Position numbers and translations under genes: made by a program. Below are positions 7,787 to 13,614 of a stretch of DNA of 13,614 bases, one piece after another. The stretch comes from an uncultured Fusobacterium sp. (GTDB lineage: Bacteria > Fusobacteriota > Fusobacteriia > Fusobacteriales > Fusobacteriaceae). The stretch lies in assembly GCA_900543175.1 (NCBI GenBank), contig UQQO01000056.1:1-13614 (forward strand). The letters are read 5' to 3'. Each line of letters opens with the position of its first letter. Within the stretch, counting starts at the first letter, position 1. Under the pieces are notes generated by a model. The model did not search any database. It saw only the letters and a program-made list of their open reading frames with translations, and was not told the origin of the DNA.

Positions 7787-7790
7787 TTTT

Positions 7791-9569
7791 ATGATAGATA
7801 TAAAAAAGATAGAGATACCTGAGAATCCTGGAGTTTATCTGATGAAGAATCTGGGAAAGGTAATCTATGTAGGAAAGGCTAAAAATCTAAAAAATAGAGT
7901 GTCTTCATATTTTAATAGAGAGCACGAGAGTGAGAAAACAAAAGAGCTTGTAAAGAATATTGAGAATATAGAATTTATAATCTGCAATAGTGAAGTAGAT
8001 GCTCTGATTTTAGAAAACAACTTAATAAAAAAATATATGCCTAAATATAATATCCTGTTAAAAGATGAAAAAACATATCCATATATAAAAATTAGCAAGG
8101 AAAAATTTCCAAATATTCAAGTTATAAGAACAACAAAGGCATTAGATACAAAGTCAGGAATATATTTTGGTCCATATCCTCAAGGGGGATGGATGTTAAA
8201 AAAGTTGCTTGTAAAGATATTTAAACTTAGAGATTGTACAAGGGATATGAATAAGAAATATCCTAGACCATGTTTAAAATACTATATGAAGATGTGTATA
8301 GGACCTTGTGTATATAAAGAGAGGGAAAAAGAGTATAATACATTTGTAGAACAGGCAAAGCAAGTATTAAAAGGGCAAGGAAAATTATTGGTTGAAGAAC
8401 TTAATAAGAAGATGGATTTAGCTTCAGAGAAGATGGAGTTTGAAAATGCTATTATTTATAGAGAGCAGATAAAAGAGATTGAATCAACTATTTTAAATAA
8501 TCAAGTAACTGAATATGGAAAAGAGCTGGATGAGGATATATTTAATTTGAGAATTGAAAAGGAGAGAGTTTTTATCTGTGTTTTAAATGTAAGAGATGGA
8601 AAAATTTTAGGAAAAATCTCGACAAATTTAAGTTTAAAGGATAAAATATATGAGAATGTATTAGAAACTGTGATTTTATCATTTTATACAAAACATCCAT
8701 TGCCAAATAGTATAGTTTTTCAAAGTGAGTATGAAAAAGAGAGTGAGCAGATATTAGAGGCATTAAAAAAGATAAAAAATAGAAAGATAGAGTTTCACTT
8801 TCCAAAGATTAAAAGTAGAAGAAAAGAACTACTTGAAATGGGAAAATTGAATTTAGAAAGAGATATAGAAAGTTATTATAGAAAGAAAAGTGTAGTTGAA
8901 GAGGGATTATATAAATTATATACAACTTTACAACTTACAAGATATCCAAGAAAGATAGAGTGTTTTGATATATCAAATACTCAAGGAAAAGATGCAGTTG
9001 CCTCAATGAGTGTTTCAATAGAGGGGAGAGCATCAAAGAAAGATTATAGAAAATTTAAGATAACTTGTAAAGATACTCCAGATGATTTTCAGATGATGAG
9101 AGAGGTAATAACTAGACGTTATGGAAAATTAGAGGAGAGTCAATTTCCAGATGTAATCTTAATAGATGGGGGAATTGGACAGATAAATGCAGCTGGAGAG
9201 GTATTGAGAGAATTGGGAAAAGATGGAATCTCAGATCTTTTAAGTTTAGCAGAGAGAGAAGAGGAGATATATAAATATGGAGAGAAAGAGCCATATATAT
9301 TCTCTAAAGATCAAGAGGCTCTTAAAATATTTCAAAGGGTTAGAGATGAGGCTCACAGATTTGGGGTAACTTACCATAGAAAACTGAGAAGCAAAAGGGT
9401 TTTAAAATCAGAATTAGATGATATTGAAGGTGTTGGAACAAAAAGAAAAACAGTTCTTTTAAAAGAGTTTGGCTCTATTGAGAGAATAAAAAATGAAAGT
9501 ATAGAATCTTTAACTAGGATTGTTCCTAGAAAAGTTGCAGAAAATATATTAGAAAAATTAAAAAAATAG
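7791..9569 (+). CDS. uvrC: UvrC, excinuclease ABC subunit C
   Basis: UvrC is the nuclease of nucleotide-excision repair and cuts DNA on both sides of a lesion marked by UvrA/UvrB. From the ATG at 7791 the product is 592 residues. An N-terminal GIY-YIG nuclease contains GVYLM (14-18) and YVGKA (26-30). Four cysteines (149, 161, 169, 173) have the 11-7-3 spacing of the Fe-S ligands described for E. coli UvrC. A UVR domain that contacts UvrB lies near 200-235. The RNase H-like nuclease has FDISN (392-396, Asp393), LIDGG (457-461, Asp459) and His522/His529. The C-terminal helix-hairpin-helix lies near 540-590. An upstream in-frame ATG (7743) would overlap rapZ by 44 bases and give an extra 16 residues not expected in the family. 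The start chosen places PGVYLM about 12 residues in, as is usual. GAAGG at 7773-7777 is a distant Shine-Dalgarno, so coupling to rapZ is likely. Confidence 0.96.
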   Translation: MIDIKKIEIPENPGVYLMKNLGKVIYVGKAKNLKNRVSSYFNREHESEKTKELVKNIENIEFIICNSEVDALILENNLIKKYMPKYNILLKDEKTYPYIKISKEKFPNIQVIRTTKALDTKSGIYFGPYPQGGWMLKKLLVKIFKLRDCTRDMNKKYPRPCLKYYMKMCIGPCVYKEREKEYNTFVEQAKQVLKGQGKLLVEELNKKMDLASEKMEFENAIIYREQIKEIESTILNNQVTEYGKELDEDIFNLRIEKERVFICVLNVRDGKILGKISTNLSLKDKIYENVLETVILSFYTKHPLPNSIVFQSEYEKESEQILEALKKIKNRKIEFHFPKIKSRRKELLEMGKLNLERDIESYYRKKSVVEEGLYKLYTTLQLTRYPRKIECFDISNTQGKDAVASMSVSIEGRASKKDYRKFKITCKDTPDDFQMMREVITRRYGKLEESQFPDVILIDGGIGQINAAGEVLRELGKDGISDLLSLAEREEEIYKYGEKEPYIFSKDQEALKIFQRVRDEAHRFGVTYHRKLRSKRVLKSELDDIEGVGTKRKTVLLKEFGSIERIKNESIESLTRIVPRKVAENILEKLKK

Positions 9570-9585
9570 TTTATTTGGAGGAAGT

Positions 9586-10578
9586 ATGAAAAAGAAAATT
9601 CTAATAGTATTTTTAAGTTTGATAGCTTTTATAGTAACTGGTTGTCAAAGTGTAGTTGCTAGAAGAGATCAAAGCCAAATAGTAGAGTTTAATAATGGAT
9701 TGTCAAGAGGGGAATATATTTTAAAAGCTTATAAACTAGATTATCCTAAAACAGTAGAAGAGAAAGATCTATTTTTTGATAATTTGAATGTTCTAATGGG
9801 TAAAATGATAGCACATAAAAAAGATTTGAATATTATCATTCCATATGAACTTTATCAAGATATTAGAAATATTGGAATTAGAGAGGTAAGAGAAAGTGAA
9901 AAGGTTTTCTTTAAACCAGCCTCTGATCTGACTCAAGAAGAGAAAGATTATATTGATTCTAAAATTAAAATAGATTTCCCTACAAATGCAGGAACTATTC
10001 AACAATACTTAAATAAACAAGTTTACTACTGGTTTGATTACTTAAAAAGATCTGGAGAGTATGATGAGTATGCTTATTACACTGAGCTAGATAAGATGAG
10101 AATAGTATCTGAAGTTTTTGATAAGAGAAAATTAACTTCAAAAATGTTCTATCCAATAGCTAAAGATTTTATATTAGAGGTAGATGAAAAAAATATAGTT
10201 GAAGCAGGAGCAGAGGGATTCCCTATCTATACTAAAGATACATTTGGAAAAGAGAATGATATAAAAGCAAATATTATTATTTTAAAAACAGGTGGAGAGC
10301 CAAGAATTATTCCAAATAAGATACTACTTGTAGAGGGAACAGATGTAGATACTGTAAAAGATTATAGATTTGGAGTAAAAGTTGAAGAGATAAAAGATCC
10401 AAAAAGTTTGCTATCTAAATTTGAAGATGAAGAGGATATTAAAATAAAGGATATGTTAAGATTTAAAGTAGTAACACCAGAAAAAAGAGATAATAGAAAA
10501 GCAAGTGTAAAAGTAGATGATGTACCTAGAGATATTTTAAATATAAAAGAAGAGGGAAATCAATGGAGGATTAACTAA
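9586..10578 (+). CDS. Lipoprotein of unknown function
   Basis: I do not recognise this family. The 330-residue product begins with a lipoprotein signal peptide: KKK at 2-4, a hydrophobic stretch at 5-17 and the lipobox VTGC with the acceptor cysteine at 20. The residue after the cysteine is Gln, not Asp, so in a diderm the mature protein could go to the outer membrane. The mature part is soluble in character, rich in Lys, Asp, Glu and Tyr, with no further membrane segment and no motif I can name. The C-terminal 80 residues are highly charged. The ATG at 9586 has a good GGAGG (9577-9581), 16 bases after uvrC. Its stop overlaps the next start as TAATG, and the next gene's Shine-Dalgarno lies inside it. 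It is therefore translationally coupled to the phosphatase, which hints at a shared role such as envelope sensing (inference). Confidence 0.8.
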   Translation: MKKKILIVFLSLIAFIVTGCQSVVARRDQSQIVEFNNGLSRGEYILKAYKLDYPKTVEEKDLFFDNLNVLMGKMIAHKKDLNIIIPYELYQDIRNIGIREVRESEKVFFKPASDLTQEEKDYIDSKIKIDFPTNAGTIQQYLNKQVYYWFDYLKRSGEYDEYAYYTELDKMRIVSEVFDKRKLTSKMFYPIAKDFILEVDEKNIVEAGAEGFPIYTKDTFGKENDIKANIIILKTGGEPRIIPNKILLVEGTDVDTVKDYRFGVKVEEIKDPKSLLSKFEDEEDIKIKDMLRFKVVTPEKRDNRKASVKVDDVPRDILNIKEEGNQWRIN

Positions 10579-12086
10579 TGTTGTACATGTTTTTTCTTTG
10601 TCTGCTTACAATATTTTTCTTTTATATTTTAAAGAGGCAGGAGAAAGAAAATTTTAAAGATATTATAAGAATATTGACTAGTCTTAGGGCAAGACAGGAG
10701 TTAGAAGATATTCCAGAAGTTTTAAAAGAGGAGTATATAGAGACTTTAAATAAGATAATTAAGCAGGAATTAGAGCTTGAAAACTCAATAGTTGAGTTGA
10801 GAGAGTATAGAAAAGAGTTAGAGGTTACATATGATGCTCTTGTTACTAAGTCTACACAGTTGGAGTATAGTAACCATATTCTTGAAAGAAGGGTAGAGAA
10901 TCTATCAAATCTTAACTCTCTATCAAGGGCGGTTCTTTCAATTCTGGAAGTGGATAAAATAATAAATATTATATTAGATGCTTATTTTGTACTTACAGGA
11001 GCAAAAAGAATATCACTTTATCTTTGGGACAATGGAAAATTGAAAAATAGAAGAGTAAAGGGAGCTATAAGATTTAGAGGAGAGATAAGTTTTAGTGAAG
11101 ATGAGATAAAAGAGTTTACAAGAGCTGATTATAAGAGAATTTATGAAGATCTTTCAAAGGGCTTTGCTGTTGGAGATGACGAGGTTGTTGTTATTTCTCC
11201 ACTTGTTGTAAAAGGAAAAGAACTTGGGGTTATATATGTAATAGAAGATAGAAATAAATTGATTGATATAGATGAAGAAACTATATCAGCACTGGTAATT
11301 CAAGTTTCTATTGCTATAAATAATGCTCAAATCTATTCAGCTCTTCTTGTAAAAGAGAGAATGTCCAATGAACTTGAAGTTGCTGCTAGAATTCAAAAGA
11401 AAATTCTTCCAGCAAATATCAATGATATTTTTGGATTAAAAATTGCCAATTTCTTTGAGCCAGCAAAGGAGATTGGAGGGGACTATTATGATTATACAGT
11501 AGTAGATGAGGATAACTGTTGTATTACAATAGCAGATGTAAGCGGTAAGGGAGTACCAGCAGCATTTTTGATGGCATTGGGAAGATCGGTATTGAAAACA
11601 TTGATGATTACTGCTGATATGGAGCCAGAAAAAAATCTTAATGAATTAAATAGATTGATATATCCAGATATAACTGAGGATATGTTTATCACAATGATGC
11701 ACAGTAAATATAATAGAAAAACTCAGATTTTATCATATTCAAATGCAGGGCATAACCCTCTTGTAGTGTATAGAGCAGAAACAGATACAGTTGAATTACA
11801 TACTGTAAAAGGAGTAGCAATTGGATTCCTTAAAGAGTATTCATATAGACATGGAGAGTTAAAATTAAACGATGGAGATATTGTAGTTTTCTATACTGAT
11901 GGAATAAATGAAACTGAAAATAGTAATAAAGATATGTTTGGAATTGATAGATTGAAAGAGGTTGTATATCAAAACAAAGATAGAGAACCTGAAGAGATAA
12001 AAGAGAGCATTTTAAAAGCGATAACTGATTTTAGAGGAGACTATGAACAAGTGGACGACTTAACATTTGTTATTTTAAAAAAATAG
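10578..12086 (+). CDS. Membrane-anchored GAF-PP2C phosphatase (RsbU/SpoIIE type)
   Basis: Proteins of this type are Mn/Mg-dependent serine phosphatases that usually dephosphorylate an anti-sigma-factor antagonist. The 502-residue product has one N-terminal membrane segment (about 2-18), a long helical, probably coiled-coil region (about 40-115), a GAF-like sensor domain (about 120-255) and a C-terminal PP2C domain (about 262-502). Catalytic-site motifs are intact: ARIQKKILP (270-278), GGDYYDY (300-306, Asp302), ADVSGKG (319-325, Asp320), NAGHNP (389-394), FYTDGINE (438-445, Asp441) and DDLTF (493-497). Its ATG overlaps the lipoprotein stop (TAATG), with GGAGG at 10565-10569. No partner kinase, STAS-domain antagonist or sigma factor is encoded nearby. 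The GAF ligand and the substrate are unknown. The family is certain, the pathway is not. Confidence 0.9.
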   Translation: MLYMFFLCLLTIFFFYILKRQEKENFKDIIRILTSLRARQELEDIPEVLKEEYIETLNKIIKQELELENSIVELREYRKELEVTYDALVTKSTQLEYSNHILERRVENLSNLNSLSRAVLSILEVDKIINIILDAYFVLTGAKRISLYLWDNGKLKNRRVKGAIRFRGEISFSEDEIKEFTRADYKRIYEDLSKGFAVGDDEVVVISPLVVKGKELGVIYVIEDRNKLIDIDEETISALVIQVSIAINNAQIYSALLVKERMSNELEVAARIQKKILPANINDIFGLKIANFFEPAKEIGGDYYDYTVVDEDNCCITIADVSGKGVPAAFLMALGRSVLKTLMITADMEPEKNLNELNRLIYPDITEDMFITMMHSKYNRKTQILSYSNAGHNPLVVYRAETDTVELHTVKGVAIGFLKEYSYRHGELKLNDGDIVVFYTDGINETENSNKDMFGIDRLKEVVYQNKDREPEEIKESILKAITDFRGDYEQVDDLTFVILKK

Positions 12087-12104
12087 TCTTTGGAGAGGAG
12101 CAAG

Positions 12105-13010
12105 ATGGTAGAGAAAATTAGTATAGGGGGGCAAGCTGTAATTGAGGGTGTTATGATGAGAAGTCCTCAATGGTTAGCAACAGCAGTGAGAAAACCCTCA
12201 GGAGAGATTGTATATAAGAAAACGAAAATTTCATCGAATAGGGGAAAATTAGCAAAGATACCTTTTGTAAGAGGTGCAGTTTCACTTTTTGATGCACTTG
12301 TTATGGGGATAAAGGAGCTTACATTTTCAGCTAATCAATCAGAAGTTGAAGAGGAAGAGCAAATAACTCAAAAAGAAGCTGTTATGACAACAGTTGTATC
12401 TTTAGCTTTAGGAATAGGATTATTTGTTGTGATTCCATCTTTAATTGGAAGTTTTGTATTTAGCAATAATAAGATTCATTCAAATCTTTTAGAAGCTGTA
12501 TTGAGATTGGTATTCTTTATATTTTATATATGGGTAATATCTTTTTCAAAGGATGTAAAGAGAGTTTATGAGTATCATGGAGCAGAGCACAAATCTATAT
12601 ATGCCTATGAAAATGGACTGGAGTTGACACCAGAGAATGCTAAGAAGTTTACTACACTACATCCTAGATGTGGGACAAGCTTTCTTTTAATAGTAATGTT
12701 AATTTCAATAATTGTATTTTCATGTATGGATTTTATATTGCCAGTACCTAAAGATATGTTACAAAAAATAATTATAAAGGTTGTATTAAGAGTTATTATG
12801 ATGCCTGTAATAGCAGGGATCTCATATGAGATTCAAAGATATAGCAGTAACCATTTAGATAGATGTTGGGTGAAGTTAGTGGCATTCCCAGGGCTATCAC
12901 TTCAAAGAATTACAACTAAAGAGCCAGATTTAGATCAATTGGAAGTGGCAATTGTTGCTATAAAAGCAGCTTTAGGAGAAAAAGTAGATAATGCAAGGGA
13001 GATAAGTTAA
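12105..13010 (+). CDS. DUF1385 (YqhQ-like) membrane protein
   Basis: The 301-residue product belongs to DUF1385, typified by B. subtilis YqhQ, whose function is not established; some members have been suggested to be metal-dependent. The family signature GGQAVIEGVMMRSP (8-21) is followed by AVRKPSGEI (27-35). Hydrophobic segments lie near 93-119, 130-148, 191-213 and 220-242. Between the second and third are EYHGAEHKSIYAYE (156-169) and HPRCGTSF (186-193), whose His, Glu and Cys residues could bind metal. YEIQRYSS (241-248) follows the last segment. A TTG at 12090 would extend the frame by five residues, but it overlaps the Shine-Dalgarno GGAGAGGAG (12092-12100), which is well placed for the ATG at 12105. 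It lies 18 bases after the phosphatase and is probably the last gene of the operon. No clear terminator follows. Confidence 0.9.
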   Translation: MVEKISIGGQAVIEGVMMRSPQWLATAVRKPSGEIVYKKTKISSNRGKLAKIPFVRGAVSLFDALVMGIKELTFSANQSEVEEEEQITQKEAVMTTVVSLALGIGLFVVIPSLIGSFVFSNNKIHSNLLEAVLRLVFFIFYIWVISFSKDVKRVYEYHGAEHKSIYAYENGLELTPENAKKFTTLHPRCGTSFLLIVMLISIIVFSCMDFILPVPKDMLQKIIIKVVLRVIMMPVIAGISYEIQRYSSNHLDRCWVKLVAFPGLSLQRITTKEPDLDQLEVAIVAIKAALGEKVDNAREIS

Positions 13011-13034
13011 AATATCAATAAAAATATTGTTATT
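13011..13034. promoter_or_regulatory. Inverted repeat over the -35 of the Rrf2 gene, candidate operator
   Basis: AATATCAATA (13011-13020) and TATTGTTATT (13025-13034) are inverted copies, pairing at 9 of 10 positions across a 4-base AAAA spacer. The repeat begins right after the DUF1385 stop codon and its right arm contains the -35 TTGTTA (13027-13032). A dimer bound here would block the promoter. As an RNA hairpin it would be weak, A/U-rich and without a U tract, so it is a poor terminator. Autoregulation by Rrf2 is inference from position. Confidence 0.45.
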
Positions 13035-13055
13035 ACCTACTTAATGTGCTATAAT
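13027..13055 (+). promoter_or_regulatory. Promoter of the Rrf2-family regulator
   Basis: The -35 is TTGTTA (13027-13032), the spacer is 17 bases, the -10 is a perfect TATAAT (13050-13055), and an extended -10 TG sits at 13047-13048. The start site would be near 13062, with a leader of about 42 nt that includes the AGGAG Shine-Dalgarno (13091-13095). Confidence 0.75.
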
Positions 13056-13103
13056 TGCAATATGTTTTATAAAATGTAGGAAGGTATTATAGGAGAAAAA
13101 GCG

Positions 13104-13514
13104 ATGAGATTAAAAAACGAGATAGAATATGCATTTAGAATACTTCTATACTTAACTAAAAATGGAGAGGATAGAATTGTATCTTCAAATGAGATATCTG
13201 AAAAAGAGGACATACCTCATCTTTTTAGTTTAAGAATTTTAAAAAAGTTAGAGAAAGCTGATTTAGTAGTTATCTTTAAAGGTGCTAGAGGGGGATACAG
13301 ATTAAAAAGAGATGGTAGAGAGATAACTCTTAAAGATGCTATTGAATCAATAGAGGGAAAAATTTGTTTAAAAGATTGTATGGAATCACCTGAAAGTTGT
13401 GCTTTAAGAGGTGGAAATTGTGGAATCCACAGAGTTATGAAAAGTATAGAGGATGATTTTGTAAAGAGATTAGAAGCTGTTAATTTTAGAGATTTAGCAG
13501 ATGGAAAATATTAA
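13104..13514 (+). CDS. Rrf2-family transcriptional regulator with Fe-S-type cysteines
   Basis: Rrf2 proteins (IscR, NsrR, CymR) are dimeric winged-helix regulators of iron-sulfur, nitrosative or sulfur metabolism. The 136-residue product has the usual size. It starts with the family-like MRLKNEIEYAFRILLYL (1-17), has a helix-turn-helix about 27-58 and the wing GARGGYRL (60-67), and carries cysteines at 88, 92, 99 and 106 (spacing 3-6-6). Three or four cysteines here usually bind a [2Fe-2S] or [4Fe-4S] cluster, so it is more likely a cluster-sensing member than a CymR type. The ATG at 13104 has AGGAG at 13091-13095. It has its own promoter and terminator, and no obvious target gene follows in the window. 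The signal and regulon are unknown. Confidence 0.92.
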   Translation: MRLKNEIEYAFRILLYLTKNGEDRIVSSNEISEKEDIPHLFSLRILKKLEKADLVVIFKGARGGYRLKRDGREITLKDAIESIEGKICLKDCMESPESCALRGGNCGIHRVMKSIEDDFVKRLEAVNFRDLADGKY

Positions 13515-13522
13515 TAATTAGA

Positions 13523-13567
13523 AAATAATTGGCTAGAATCGTTATAACAGTTTTAGCCAATTTTTTA
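13523..13567 (+). terminator. Intrinsic terminator after the Rrf2 gene
   Basis: A perfect 9-bp stem (13527-13535 AATTGGCTA pairing with 13554-13562) is followed by T residues through 13566. Inner bases 13536-13539 and 13550-13553 can extend it, and the flanking A and T runs make it potentially bidirectional. The remaining bases to the window end (13568-13614) are A/T-rich and show no gene. Confidence 0.85.
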
Positions 13568-13614
13568 TTAATTAGGAAAGTATAGATTTTAAAATTCAAA
13601 AAAATAAAAAAATA

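Noticed and set aside
7743..7790. Upstream ATG start for uvrC
   Set aside because: It would overlap rapZ by 44 bases, has only a weak ribosome site, and adds residues not expected before the GIY-YIG domain. ATG 7791 fits the family.
12090..12104. TTG start for the DUF1385 gene
   Set aside because: The five added codons are the Shine-Dalgarno sequence of the ATG at 12105, which has proper spacing.
13011..13034. Terminator of the DUF1385 operon
   Set aside because: The inverted repeat is A/T-only apart from one G-C pair and is not followed by a T tract, so an operator role is more plausible.
1..13614. Mobile elements, CRISPR arrays, phage or defence genes
   Set aside because: No transposase, integrase, direct-repeat array or composition break was seen. 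All genes are intact, co-oriented and similar in codon use.

Overview
The window is a 13.6-kb piece of an AT-rich bacterial chromosome. All supported genes lie on the + strand. Codons lean heavily to AGA (Arg) and ATA (Ile), and intergenic DNA is very A/T-rich. The protein types (bacterial HisRS/AspRS/ArgRS, a diderm-style lipoprotein, an Rrf2 regulator) and the gene set fit a Fusobacterium-like organism best. This assignment is inference from composition and gene content, not a database match.

Layout. (1) 1-348: secG, a one-gene transcription unit with an extended -10 promoter and a strong intrinsic terminator. (2) 377-4677: rarA-hisS-aspS, tightly spaced and probably one transcript. It couples a replication-stress AAA+ ATPase to two class II aminoacyl-tRNA synthetases. 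(3) 4706-4978: a structured non-coding RNA gene of about 235 nt. It has a near-consensus promoter, a long two-part closing stem, an internal bubble and an intrinsic terminator. The architecture and the position beside aspS make 6S RNA the best call. (4) 5009-6756: argS with a GTG start and its own terminator. It begins only 31 bases after the ncRNA terminator. (5) 6868-13010: a long operon-like run with its own promoter: rapZ, uvrC, a lipoprotein of unknown function, a membrane-anchored GAF/PP2C (RsbU/SpoIIE-type) phosphatase and a DUF1385/YqhQ membrane protein. Gaps are 4, 16, -1 (overlap) and 18 bases, and I see no internal terminator. (6) 13011-13567: an Rrf2-family regulator with four cysteines suited to an Fe-S cluster. 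It has a good promoter whose -35 box sits inside a near-perfect inverted repeat, and it ends with a terminator.

Most genes are housekeeping: protein export (SecG), replication-fork maintenance and nucleotide-excision repair (RarA, UvrC), and tRNA charging (HisRS, AspRS, ArgRS). The less understood parts are the ncRNA beside argS, the translationally coupled lipoprotein and phosphatase pair, the DUF1385 protein and the candidate Rrf2 operator. Three gene starts needed attention. uvrC most likely starts at 7791, the DUF1385 gene at 12105, and the rarA start codon is overlapped by a promoter-like TATAAT.

I found no mobile element, CRISPR array, tRNA or rRNA gene, frameshift or broken gene. The window looks like ordinary vegetative chromosome with a few regulatory features worth testing.
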